Shown piece by piece: positions 8,487 through 16,336 of a stretch of DNA of 64,000 nt (position 1 is the stretch's first letter; each line of letters starts with the position of its first letter). Under the pieces are notes generated by a model. That model made no database searches, was not told the DNA's origin, and saw nothing but the letters and a program-made list of their open reading frames with translations. The translations under genes were made by a program, and so were the position numbers. Source of the stretch: Paenibacillus ginsengarvi. Lineage in GTDB: Bacteria; Bacillota; Bacilli; Paenibacillales; NBRC-103111. Where the stretch lies: assembly GCF_003626695.1 (NCBI RefSeq), contig NZ_RBAH01000001.1:1-64000 (forward strand), in the 5' to 3' direction.

Positions 8487-8834
8487 TTGGCACAGTCCTC
8501 AATTATAGTGAAGCAAATCCGCGTCGATCAGATGGGGTCGAACAGCGGCGTTTTTGTAGGAAACAACAACGCCTCGTTCTGGGGATCGTTTGCCAAAACG
8601 CAAACAGGACAGCAGATTTCGAACGGAACCTCCACGCGCAACCGGTATTATTTCAGTGACCGGGACGTCGTTGACATAATTGCGATCGGACCGGCCGTAA
8701 TCGGGAAACGTTCCGTAGCCCGGAAACAGACCGCCTCGCCGAGCCGGGAGCAGCTCAGCGTACCTGGAAAGGCCCGCCCCCTTCTACGCCAGAAGCGAAA
8801 ACGAAGGAAGCGAGGTAGCGCTTACAAAATATAG
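8487..8834 (+). CDS. GerPA/GerPF-like spore protein, paralogue C, with basic tail
   Basis: 115 residues from a TTG at 8487 after AAAGGGG; the longer reading from 8316 overlaps the previous gene in another frame and has no site. The first 70 residues carry the family pattern (IRVDQMGSNSGVFVGNN, FWGSFAK, then FSDRDVVD). The last 40 are strongly basic (RQKRKRRKRGS), unlike the two paralogues on the other strand. It is in line with the GerPC-like gene. A hairpin at 8838-8867 follows. Confidence 0.65.
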   Translation: MAQSSIIVKQIRVDQMGSNSGVFVGNNNASFWGSFAKTQTGQQISNGTSTRNRYYFSDRDVVDIIAIGPAVIGKRSVARKQTASPSREQLSVPGKARPLLRQKRKRRKRGSAYKI

Positions 8835-8837
8835 AAA

Positions 8838-8867
8838 GACCGAATTCGTCGGTAGACAAATTCGGTC
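8838..8867. terminator. Hairpin between convergent spore gene and tatA
   Basis: GACCGAATT pairs perfectly with AATTCGGTC across a 12-base loop. The flanks are AT-rich rather than a clean T-run. Its place between convergent genes suggests a shared terminator. Confidence 0.55.
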
Positions 8868-8900
8868 ATCTATACGGACTGCGCTGTCCTGGCGGACTGG

Positions 8901-9110
8901 TCAGTTGATCGACTTGCGTTCTGTCTCGCGCTTGCCTTCGGCAGCGTTCGTTTCCTCTGCTTCAGCGATCATTTGACGGCTTCCTTTGCGGAATTCGCGG
9001 AACGTATCCCCTACGGCACGTCCCAGCTGAGGGAGCTTGGATGGTCCAAAAAGCAGCAAGGCAATGAGGATGACCAGGATAAGTCCGGTCCAGCCAATAT
9101 TAAACGGCAT
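8901..9110 (-). CDS. tatA: Twin-arginine translocase subunit TatA
   Basis: 69 residues. The transmembrane helix near the N-terminus (LILVILIALLLFGPSKLPQL) contains the FGPSKLP hinge diagnostic of TatA/E. An amphipathic helix (GRAVGDTFREFRKGSR) and a charged tail follow. The ATG at 9110 follows AAAGGAGGG; a longer frame reading to 9188 is not needed. It lies 127 bases downstream of the sugar operon end (9238) on the same strand. No tatC is in the window. Two predicted Tat substrates are encoded nearby at 16337-18661 and 21411-23795. Confidence 0.93.
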   Translation of the reverse strand: MPFNIGWTGLILVILIALLLFGPSKLPQLGRAVGDTFREFRKGSRQMIAEAEETNAAEGKRETERKSIN

Positions 9111-9237
9111 GCGATTCCCTCCTTTGGTTAATTCTCCTCTTAACCATAACAGACAGCCCGCCCATGAGCAATCCCCCGGGCGGGTCATCTTTCGTTTTTT
9201 TGTATGTTTTTTCGGTTAAAGCTTACGTAAACTTGCC

Positions 9238-10263
9238 TTACGCGATATCGACAAGCACGCCGCCCGACAACGCGGAACGGGCTTCCGCTTCGGCGATCGT
9301 CAGCGTAGCGAGCGTGTCGTATGGTGTCGCACGCTCGATCGGACGGTTTTGCATAATCGCCTCGGCGAAATATTTGATTTCGCGGTAATAACCGGAATCG
9401 GCGGACAGCTCGGGTACGAACGACTTGCCGTCCATCGGATTGTCGCGCAATACGCGTTTTTCATAGATGAGATTGCCTTTTTCGAAATTAACCCGGAACG
9501 ACATTTCGAAGCCGAAATCTCCGGTCAGCGCCCGGTCGCATTGCGAGCTGACGATTTTCCGGTCCGGATACGAATAATTCGTAGAAATGATGTCGAACGA
9601 ACTGCCCGGCAGCACGTCGCGGGCGAAGGTGGATACCGATTGCGGCTTGCCGAACAGCCAGTTAATCATATCGATATCGTGAATATGCAGATCGAACAGG
9701 CCGCCGCCGCTCGTTTCCTTGCGCACCATCCAGTCGTTAAACGTCCATTTCGGCGGATGCCCGCCCCGGAAAAAATGTGCGGACAACACACTGCCGTAAC
9801 GGCCGCTATCGACCGTTTCCTTCAAATATTCGTATTCCGGCCAGAAACGAAGCACCTGAGCGATCATCAGCTTTTTGCCGCTCCGCAACGCCGCCTCGAT
9901 CATGTGCTGTCCTTCGTCCGTGTGCAGCGCCATCGGCTTCTCGCAGAGCACGTGAATGCCGCGATCCATCGCTTTCACTGTCATCTCCGCATGCAGATGG
10001 GTCGGCATCGAAATATCGACGATATCGAACTGTTCGTTTTCCAGCATTTGGTCGAAGTTGTGATACTGCTTATAACCTGACAAATCCAGGTCGCTTCCGG
10101 CCGACGCAATGTTGCCCGGCGTGAAGATGCCCTGAAATTTTTGCTCATCGGTATCGCAAATCGCCGTAACTTGAATCGGAAATCCTTCCGCTTCCAGCCT
10201 CTTGTAATTCGTCAAATGCGTTCGGCCCATAAATCCGAGCCCAACCAAGCCCACTTTCAGCAT
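9238..10263 (-). CDS. Gfo/Idh/MocA-family sugar dehydrogenase
   Basis: NAD(P)-dependent oxidoreductase of 341 residues acting on a sugar or sugar derivative. It has an N-terminal Rossmann motif (VGLVGLGFMGRTHL), the catalytic-region CEKPMAL (about 95), and a C-terminal alpha/beta domain with HIHDIDMINWLFG, where the conserved Asp and His sit. The start at 10263 follows AGGGGAGAG. It is last of the four-gene operon 12827-9238. The exact substrate is not readable; neighbours point to an amino or acetylated sugar. Confidence 0.9.
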   Translation of the reverse strand: MLKVGLVGLGFMGRTHLTNYKRLEAEGFPIQVTAICDTDEQKFQGIFTPGNIASAGSDLDLSGYKQYHNFDQMLENEQFDIVDISMPTHLHAEMTVKAMDRGIHVLCEKPMALHTDEGQHMIEAALRSGKKLMIAQVLRFWPEYEYLKETVDSGRYGSVLSAHFFRGGHPPKWTFNDWMVRKETSGGGLFDLHIHDIDMINWLFGKPQSVSTFARDVLPGSSFDIISTNYSYPDRKIVSSQCDRALTGDFGFEMSFRVNFEKGNLIYEKRVLRDNPMDGKSFVPELSADSGYYREIKYFAEAIMQNRPIERATPYDTLATLTIAEAEARSALSGGVLVDIA

Positions 10264-10305
10264 CGCCGTTCTCTCCCCTGCGTAAAATGTTGCCGCCCTG
10301 TCAGA

Positions 10306-11010
10306 TCAAACCGGAAAGCGGACGGCGTTCGGTCTCGTCCAGACGAGATGCTGGACGAATCCTTCCGCATACTTGCAGCCCGCCTGTATGCCTCTCGTCT
10401 TGCCCAGCGTACGGACGAAATCGACGATGTCCACGTTATCGTGCTCCTTCAGCCAGACGAGCTGGCTCTGATGCTTGCTCAGCATATCCAGCTTCGTATC
10501 CAGATGATCGGTCACATCGACGTAAAAGGTAGGCTCGAAGCCGAGTCCGGACAAGTTGTCCATATAATACAGGCCGGGAACTTTCTCCGCAGCCGGATTG
10601 TTCGTCTTAAACCACGGCAGCGTAGCGAAAAACGTCGCGTGAAACACGAGCTGGCTGACCGCGATATGGTCCGGCATATAATCGTTCGGCGCATGCGTAA
10701 TGACGATATCCGGCTTCGCATACCGGACGAGATCGATGAAGATCATCCGGTTTTCCTGATTTTCCGCGATAATTTCCCCGTCGCCGAAGCCGAGCGAGAT
10801 CACTTCGCTGCCGATAACACTGCCGGCCTCCTGAGCTTCCTTGCGGCGAATTTCCGTAAGCTCCTCGGGCGGTATCGTATAATGGCCCTTATCGCCCTTG
10901 CACGCGTGGCAAATGACGATGTGATGGCCGGCCTGCTTCAACTTGGACAACGTTCCCGCGCAAGAAATCTCGATATCGTCGGGATGGGCGCCAACGGCCA
11001 AAATGTTCAT
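10306..11010 (-). CDS. PIG-L family (LmbE-like) deacetylase
   Basis: Zinc-dependent N-deacetylase fold, 234 residues. AHPDDIE (residues 8-14) provides metal ligands and the catalytic Asp, and a further ligand region is THAPNDYMPDHIAVS (about 105-119). Family members remove acetyl groups from GlcNAc-containing compounds, as BshB does in bacillithiol synthesis. The start at 11010 follows GAAAGGAG. It lies 28 bases after the NagB-like gene in the operon, which suggests deacetylation of an N-acetylamino sugar in a degradation route rather than thiol synthesis. That is inferred from context. Confidence 0.88.
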   Translation of the reverse strand: MNILAVGAHPDDIEISCAGTLSKLKQAGHHIVICHACKGDKGHYTIPPEELTEIRRKEAQEAGSVIGSEVISLGFGDGEIIAENQENRMIFIDLVRYAKPDIVITHAPNDYMPDHIAVSQLVFHATFFATLPWFKTNNPAAEKVPGLYYMDNLSGLGFEPTFYVDVTDHLDTKLDMLSKHQSQLVWLKEHDNVDIVDFVRTLGKTRGIQAGCKYAEGFVQHLVWTRPNAVRFPV

Positions 11011-11038
11011 CTATAGCTGCTCCTTTCGCAATGGAAAA

Positions 11039-11989
11039 TCAGTTCAGTTCAGGCTCCAGCGGCCCGGCCAGCTCGCCGAGGAAAAACAGCTTCCCGGGGA
11101 TCGTCGGCATATAGCTCGATGGCACCCAAGGATCGGGACCATACCTCAGTGTCGTAAGCAGCGACATGCCCTGCCACATCATGCCGCGCCCGAGCGCGCC
11201 GTCAGCGCCGCCGATCGCATAATCGGCCTGCAGGAACAGTCCCGGACCGATCGTATTTGCGTAGCACGGAACAAGCGTCGTGCGGCTTTTGAAGCTCGTG
11301 ATCGCATTTTGCTCGATCGTCAGCGGGTGCAGCTTCGCCGCAATCCGGTGCGTGTCCGAGCGCCATTCGGCTTCAGTTGCGTATTCCCCGGCAAAGTGCG
11401 GCTCCCAAAAGGCGATATGGAACACGCGGCCGATGCCGTAAACGACAGCGAGCTTGGCGCCTTCGCTTTTCAGCTTGGCGATTTTCTCCCCGTAGGTCGG
11501 CAAGTTTTCCTTCGTGGCAAAATTGCGCTGCGCTTCGGGAACGGTCAGGTCGCCGAGTTGGTTGTAGAAGCTGTTTTCCATGGCGTATTGGAACGCGCCC
11601 GGGTTCGAGGCCGGCAGCGTGTTGCCTTCGGCGTCGCTCCATTCGTCCATATTGAAGCCGGACACATGGGAAGCGCTCACGTTCCACGCTTTCAGGAAGT
11701 AAACCGTCCACTTGTACATACCCATCGGGCCGACCGGCAAAATAAGCGCCAGCTTCTCGCCGCGATCTCTCGTTTGCTTGATAAGCAGCGCGATTTCATG
11801 GCCCATAAACGTATCGAACTGCTCGAGGCTCGTGCATGGGATCGGCTGAAAGCCGTCATTCCAGTGCGCCTCCCGATTCAACGCCTCTTGCGGCGATACG
11901 GACGCGCAGCGGTCGATTTTGTTCAGATCCCAGCCGGACGGAAAAAACGACTCCATCAGCGAACCTTTGATCGTCGTGAACAGATTCAT
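11039..11989 (-). CDS. Glucosamine-6-phosphate deaminase/isomerase-like protein (NagB fold)
   Basis: 316 residues, longer than NagB (about 260). The fold is supported by FNMDEW, which matches the NagB FNMDEY loop, and by [17 protein letters not shown], a variant of the active-site GxGxxGHIAFNEP. His and Glu are kept, but the Gly before His is Phe and the usual Asn is Trp. The pocket is therefore probably altered: a sugar-phosphate isomerase, deaminase or lactonase on a different sugar. AGGAGGAG precedes the start at 11989. It is second in the operon. Confidence 0.8.
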   Translation of the reverse strand: MNLFTTIKGSLMESFFPSGWDLNKIDRCASVSPQEALNREAHWNDGFQPIPCTSLEQFDTFMGHEIALLIKQTRDRGEKLALILPVGPMGMYKWTVYFLKAWNVSASHVSGFNMDEWSDAEGNTLPASNPGAFQYAMENSFYNQLGDLTVPEAQRNFATKENLPTYGEKIAKLKSEGAKLAVVYGIGRVFHIAFWEPHFAGEYATEAEWRSDTHRIAAKLHPLTIEQNAITSFKSRTTLVPCYANTIGPGLFLQADYAIGGADGALGRGMMWQGMSLLTTLRYGPDPWVPSSYMPTIPGKLFFLGELAGPLEPELN

Positions 11990-12014
11990 GCTCGTTCTCC
12001 TCCTAACGCGGCGG

Positions 12015-12827
12015 CTATGCCAGCCACTTGTTCAAGTTGTCGATGGTGGCGCGGATGTCGCGCGCCTGCTCGTCGCCCGCTATTTCGCGCTCGATGATCA
12101 GCTCGCCGTCGTATCCGATCGAGCGAAGCTTCGCCAGAAACTCGGGAAAACGCACCTTGCCGGTGCCGACCAGCACTTCCTTGCCCAGCAAATCGCCGTT
12201 CGTCGGATACAGCCCGTCCTTCACATGGACGTTGCGGACATAAGACCCGATGACGTCCAACGCGTCGATCGGATTGCCTTTGCCGTATAAAATGAGGTTG
12301 GCAGGGTCCAAATTAATGCCCAGATTAGACGTGCCTACCCGCTCAATCGTCCGCAGCAGCACAACCGGCGTTTCCTGACCGGTTTCGAACCAGAAGCCGA
12401 GACCGAGCTTCTCGCAATAAGCGGCGACTTCCCGGATCGCGGCGACGACACCTTCGTAATTCGGATCGGTCATATTTTCCGGGATGAAGCCGCAGTGCGT
12501 CACGAGCGCCGGAGCTCCGACCCGCTTGGCGAAATCGGCCCAGTTTTTAAGCGTTTGCACGCGCTCCTCGCGATACTGCTCCGGAACGAGGCCGAGCGTA
12601 ACCGGCCCTTCCGTGAAGTTCCATTTGCCCGGCCCCGCTACCCAGCCCCACATGGCACAGATGCGAACGCCGTGCGCTTGCGATTCGCGAAGCACATTGT
12701 CCGCGATTTCCGTCGTGCACAGCGCCGGCTCCCAGCCGATCAATTGGCAGACGTTTACGCCGAACTGGCTTACATGCTCGAAGCAATTTCCGTTATTTTT
12801 TAGTATATTGACGACACCGATCTCCAT
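12015..12827 (-). CDS. Sugar phosphate isomerase/epimerase (xylose-isomerase-like TIM barrel)
   Basis: 270 residues. The metal-binding carboxylates and His expected for this superfamily appear in [26 protein letters not shown] and LIIEREI. The start at 12827 follows AGCGAGGGCACAAAG. It is the first gene of the operon 12827-9238, reading away from the AraC gene. The shared 41-bp element lies 84-124 bases upstream of the start. The reaction is probably aldose-ketose isomerisation or epimerisation. Confidence 0.88.
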   Translation of the reverse strand: MEIGVVNILKNNGNCFEHVSQFGVNVCQLIGWEPALCTTEIADNVLRESQAHGVRICAMWGWVAGPGKWNFTEGPVTLGLVPEQYREERVQTLKNWADFAKRVGAPALVTHCGFIPENMTDPNYEGVVAAIREVAAYCEKLGLGFWFETGQETPVVLLRTIERVGTSNLGINLDPANLILYGKGNPIDALDVIGSYVRNVHVKDGLYPTNGDLLGKEVLVGTGKVRFPEFLAKLRSIGYDGELIIEREIAGDEQARDIRATIDNLNKWLA

Positions 12828-12910
12828 CTTTGTGCCCTCGCTTTCTGTGACGTTTTACAAGTTCATCATAACGTGGATTCCGGGGTCGATCTTTAGACGA
12901 TGAAACGACT

Positions 12911-12951
12911 TTTTTGCACCCTCTTTTGCACAATCGTTCGTAAAATTTGCA
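12911..12951. promoter_or_regulatory. Shared 41-bp element, copy 1 (AraC / operon A gap)
   Basis: TTTTTGCA, 14 bases, ATCGTTC, 4 bases, AATTTGCA. The same three blocks with the same spacing occur at 16226-16266, 18813-18853 and 23888-23928. This copy lies between the divergent AraC gene and the isomerase gene, so it could control both. It also holds an extra TTTTGCA in the 14-base gap. Confidence 0.85.
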
Positions 12952-13062
12952 TTTTCACCTGATCCGGCCCAAAGCGCATAATGGCCGAAAGGATTTTTCG
13001 ACCTCTTTGTTGAAATGAAGACGAAACTAAAAGTTTCCGAGCAGAAAGGGCGATTGTCGGCT

Positions 13063-13959
13063 ATGCGATTCCCCCGATACGAAATACGCGAAGACATCCT
13101 TATTCGCAAGCTAATCTCGTGCCACTATTTCGAGCTGTCCAAAAATTACAAATACGCGGGAGAGAAACACGACTTCTGGGAAATTTTTTACGTGGACAAG
13201 GGCGAGATCGCGATCGACACGGACTTCGGTCATTTTAACCTGAAGCAAGGCGACCTGCTCTTTCATGAGCCGAATGAATTCCATAGTCCGAAGAGCAACG
13301 GCAAAATATCGCCGAACGTGTTCATCGTCACCTTCGAATGCGAATCCGAGCCGATGTCGTTCTTTTTGCGCAACAAGCTGTTCCATCTGAACGAAAAAGA
13401 AAAATCCGTGCTCGCTCATATGATGGAGGAAGGCTGGAACTCGTTCGCGACCCCTCCGCTCGGCAGCGGCCGGATCTTGTCTCCGCGCGAAAACGCCCCG
13501 TTCGGCTGCGAGCAGCTGTTCAAGGTGCATCTGGAAACGCTGCTTATCCACCTGATCCGCGCCGGTAACGAAGCTCAGACCGTTTCGCCTCCGCCGGTGC
13601 CGCGAGAGGGCCAGGAAAGCGGCCTCGCCGACAGGGTGATCCAATATATGAACGAGCACTTGGGCGACAACCTGACCTTGGACGATTTATGCGACCATTT
13701 CGCCATCGGCCGGACCCAGATCAGCATCATGTTCAAAAAAAGAGTCGGCTGCGGCGTCATCGAATATATGAACACGCTTAAGATCGACCGGGCGAAAACG
13801 TATATCCGCGAGGACGTATTCAACTTGACGGAAATTTCCGAGCTGCTCGGCTACAGCAGCGTCCATTACTTCTCGCGGCATTTCAAGAAATCGACCGGCA
13901 TGACGCCTTCGGAATATGCGAAGACGTTGTCCGGCGGTTATACGCGCGTTACGAAATGA
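13063..13959 (+). CDS. AraC-family regulator, probable master of the sugar regulon
   Basis: 298 residues if started at 13063 (AAAGGG ten bases upstream); an earlier ATG at 13015 has no site. The N-terminal cupin-like sensor domain has HDFWEIFYVDKGEIAI and GDLLFHEPNEFHS. The C-terminal double helix-turn-helix covers about residues 200-298: LTLDDLCDHFAIGRTQISIMF, then TEISELLGYSSVHYFSRHF and MTPSEY, the usual end of AraC proteins. It is divergent from operon A. The repeated 41-bp element before it and before three other units is its most likely target. The ligand is presumably a sugar. Confidence 0.9.
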   Translation: MRFPRYEIREDILIRKLISCHYFELSKNYKYAGEKHDFWEIFYVDKGEIAIDTDFGHFNLKQGDLLFHEPNEFHSPKSNGKISPNVFIVTFECESEPMSFFLRNKLFHLNEKEKSVLAHMMEEGWNSFATPPLGSGRILSPRENAPFGCEQLFKVHLETLLIHLIRAGNEAQTVSPPPVPREGQESGLADRVIQYMNEHLGDNLTLDDLCDHFAIGRTQISIMFKKRVGCGVIEYMNTLKIDRAKTYIREDVFNLTEISELLGYSSVHYFSRHFKKSTGMTPSEYAKTLSGGYTRVTK

Positions 13960-13978
13960 ATGATAGCTGTGAAACATC

Positions 13979-14020
13979 AAAGCCTCCCTATCCAAACAAA
14001 CGTTTGGAAAAGGAGGCTTT
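13979..14020. terminator. Bidirectional terminator between AraC gene and operon B
   Basis: AAAGCCTCC pairs with GGAGGCTTT, with an inner CCAAA facing TTTGG. It lies between the convergent AraC gene (ends 13959) and the Gfo/Idh/MocA gene (ends 14039). Confidence 0.8.
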
Positions 14021-14038
14021 ATGTATCGGACCGCTAGA

Positions 14039-15043
14039 TTATCCGAATAAAATTTCGCGATGGCTGCGCTGCGATTCGTAGGTGCCGAGAATAATTTCGA
14101 GCGAATGCTTGCCGTCGCGGCCGGTGACGACAGGCTGGCGATCGTGCAGCACGGCGAGCGCCATATCGCGAATCTGCGCGGCATGGCCGTCGGGTACGAC
14201 TGCAAACGGCTCGAAGGCCGGAATCTCGACCTGTTCCCCGAGTATATCGAGCGTAGTTATGTCATCGCCCGTCAGGATCACGGTTCCTTTATCGCCATGC
14301 AGCACGATCCGGTGCTCCGGCTGTTTGTAGGCGGTTGTAGTCGCTTCTATCGAGCCTAGCGCCCCAGATTGGAATTGCAGCGAGACGACCGCCGTATCCT
14401 CCACCTCGATGTCGCGCAGAACGTGCTGCGCATAACCGTGCAGCGAATCGACGGGGCCGGCCAGCCACTGAAGCAGATCGACTGTATGAATGCCTTGATT
14501 CATCATCGCGCCGCCGCCATCCATCGCCCATGTGCCGCGCCAGCCTGCGCTGTCATAATAAGCCTGATCGCGGTAAAATTTGACGTAACCCGAACACAGG
14601 CTCAGCTTGCCCAGCCGCCCTTCTTCCACCAGCTTCTTGACGAATTGCGACGACGGAGACATCCGGCGCGGAAAAATGGTTGCCAGCTTGACGCCGATTA
14701 CCTCGCATGCCTCGACCATGCGTTCGGCATCGTGCAGCTGGGTCGCCATCGGCTTTTCGCAGACGATATGTTTGCCCGCCTCCGCGGCTTGAATCGTTTG
14801 ATCCGCGTGCATGCCGCTTGGCGTACACAGACAGACTACATCGATGTCCGGATCGGCCAGCAGCTTCGCGTAATCGGAATACGCTTTGACGCCGTACTTC
14901 GCTCCATATTCCTCGGCCCGCTTCTCATTAACATCGCAAACGGCTGCCAGCTCGGCTTCCGGCGCCCGCTCAATTCCGATAAAATGGCTGCCGGATATGC
15001 CCCCGCAGCCGACAACGGCAAAACGCACTTTGCGTTCGCTCAT
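14039..15043 (-). CDS. Gfo/Idh/MocA-family dehydrogenase
   Basis: About 334 residues. It has the Rossmann motif VRFAVVGCGGISGSHF, the CEKPMAT motif (about 95) and the C-terminal GGAMMNQGIHTVDLLQWL, whose His and Asp fit the catalytic region. Starts at 15043 and 15049 are both possible (MSMSERK) after AAGGGTGAGG. It is second in operon B, 39 bases after the preceding dehydrogenase. Paired dehydrogenases of this family often oxidise and re-reduce one sugar so that it can be eliminated or epimerised; I infer that only from pairing. Confidence 0.88.
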   Translation of the reverse strand: MSERKVRFAVVGCGGISGSHFIGIERAPEAELAAVCDVNEKRAEEYGAKYGVKAYSDYAKLLADPDIDVVCLCTPSGMHADQTIQAAEAGKHIVCEKPMATQLHDAERMVEACEVIGVKLATIFPRRMSPSSQFVKKLVEEGRLGKLSLCSGYVKFYRDQAYYDSAGWRGTWAMDGGGAMMNQGIHTVDLLQWLAGPVDSLHGYAQHVLRDIEVEDTAVVSLQFQSGALGSIEATTTAYKQPEHRIVLHGDKGTVILTGDDITTLDILGEQVEIPAFEPFAVVPDGHAAQIRDMALAVLHDRQPVVTGRDGKHSLEIILGTYESQRSHREILFG

Positions 15044-15082
15044 GCTCATCCTCACCCTTCGCTTCTGATCCGTTCTACATGA

Positions 15083-16102
15083 TTAATAACACTTATCTTT
15101 AACTGTATTAATAATAGTCGCCTTTTCATCGGCTTCAACGGAGGCTCGGCACGTTTGCAAAATATCGTGATGTGTCAATATCGAATGTTTCCCCTGGATA
15201 CGGTCGATAAAGTCTCCGGTTACCGTGCTCGAAAGCGCGGTCGTCTCCACCCGGACGAACGGCTCGTCGTGCGTAATCTGGAAAAACAGTTCTTCGTTCG
15301 TACCGCAAGAAGGATCGCCGCTGAGGCGAAGCTCCGCGGCCCCCGACGTCCCCGTCACGAACAGGCGGCCGTCTCCCCACGTCCAGCTTTTGTCCGGCGT
15401 ATGCCAGTCCGTATACAGTTGAGCCATTGTTCCGCCGGTGAGCAGCACCTGCGCGCACGCCGTATCGTAGAAGCTCGGATATTCCGGCAGGATGTTTTTC
15501 GCCAGCAAGCTCTGGATCGAAGCGATCTCCTGACCGGTAAGCCAGCGCAGCAGATCGAAGTCGTGTACGAACAAGTCGATCATCAGGCCGCCGTTCTGCT
15601 CCTTGGAGAAATGCCAGGCGTGACGCGATGCCGGCGACAGCTTATGCGGCTTACGCATCGTAATGCTGACGATGCGGCCGAGACGGCCCGACTCGATCGT
15701 TTGCTTAAGGGCGGCGATCGCGGGACGAAAACGTTCCGTAAGCAACATGCCGATCTGGATATGCCCGCGAGCGAACACCTGCTCCAGCCTCTCCAGCCCG
15801 CTTCTGCTCGTCACGATCGGCTTGTCGAGCATAATATGCTTGCCGTGGCGCTCGCACCATTCGATGACGTCGATCTTCTCCCTATTGATCGCCGACGAGC
15901 CGATGATGGGTATGGAATCGTCCTGCAGCACCTCCGCGCTCCGCAGCAGCGGGATGCCGTACTGCTCGGACAACCGCTTTGCCAGCGCATTTTCCTCCCG
16001 ATCGTATATGCCGGCGCATTCCGCGCCAAGCGCCGTCATCTCGCCGATAAAAGCAGCGATATGCCCGTGCTGGCAACCGTAAATGCCAAATCGCATTGCC
16101 AT
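15083..16102 (-). CDS. Gfo/Idh/MocA-family dehydrogenase, divergent
   Basis: 339 residues from the ATG at 16102 (GGGGG nine bases upstream); the frame is open to 16201 without family-like sequence. The nucleotide motif is unusual: RFGIYGCQHGHIAAF instead of the common GxGxxG. The DKPIVTS segment (about 95) replaces EKP. The C-terminal domain has GGLMIDLFVHDFDLLRWLTG. It opens operon B. Copy 2 of the 41-bp element lies 124-164 bases upstream. Confidence 0.83.
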   Translation of the reverse strand: MAMRFGIYGCQHGHIAAFIGEMTALGAECAGIYDREENALAKRLSEQYGIPLLRSAEVLQDDSIPIIGSSAINREKIDVIEWCERHGKHIMLDKPIVTSRSGLERLEQVFARGHIQIGMLLTERFRPAIAALKQTIESGRLGRIVSITMRKPHKLSPASRHAWHFSKEQNGGLMIDLFVHDFDLLRWLTGQEIASIQSLLAKNILPEYPSFYDTACAQVLLTGGTMAQLYTDWHTPDKSWTWGDGRLFVTGTSGAAELRLSGDPSCGTNEELFFQITHDEPFVRVETTALSSTVTGDFIDRIQGKHSILTHHDILQTCRASVEADEKATIINTVKDKCY

Positions 16103-16225
16103 ATGCCGTTGTCCCCCATAGTTCCATGATGTTGACCGCCAGCAGCGCAAGCCGCGCGCATACAGTCTCTCATCCTCATGATACAGCAAGGCGAGCGGCA
16201 AAAGATTTAGCGGATTGGCCGAACA

Positions 16226-16266
16226 TTTTGCACCCGTATTTGGACAATCATTCGATAAATTTGCAT
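16226..16266. promoter_or_regulatory. Shared 41-bp element, copy 2 (operon B)
   Basis: ATTTTGCA, 14 bases, ATCATTC, 4 bases, AATTTGCA. It lies upstream of the dehydrogenase gene starting at 16102 and downstream of the terminator of beta-helix gene 1, so it is placed to act on operon B. Confidence 0.85.
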
Positions 16267-16284
16267 TTACTTTCGCTTCGCGGA

Positions 16285-16326
16285 CAAATAAAAGAAACGG
16301 CCCGCTCGAAGCGAAAGCCGTTTGTT
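16285..16326 (-). terminator. Terminator of beta-helix gene 1
   Basis: On the minus strand AAACGGC and GCCGTTT pair around an inner CGCTTCGAGCG; CTTTTATTT follows. It begins about a dozen bases past the stop at 16337. Confidence 0.75.
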
Positions 16327-16336
16327 TGCCAAGCGC

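Noticed and set aside
9140-9205. Hairpin GCCCGCCC/GGGCGGG with a plus-strand T-run as a terminator
   Set aside because: The T-run is on the plus strand, but no plus-strand gene ends just before it; on the minus strand the downstream sequence is not T-rich. It could be a stray hairpin, so I did not list it.
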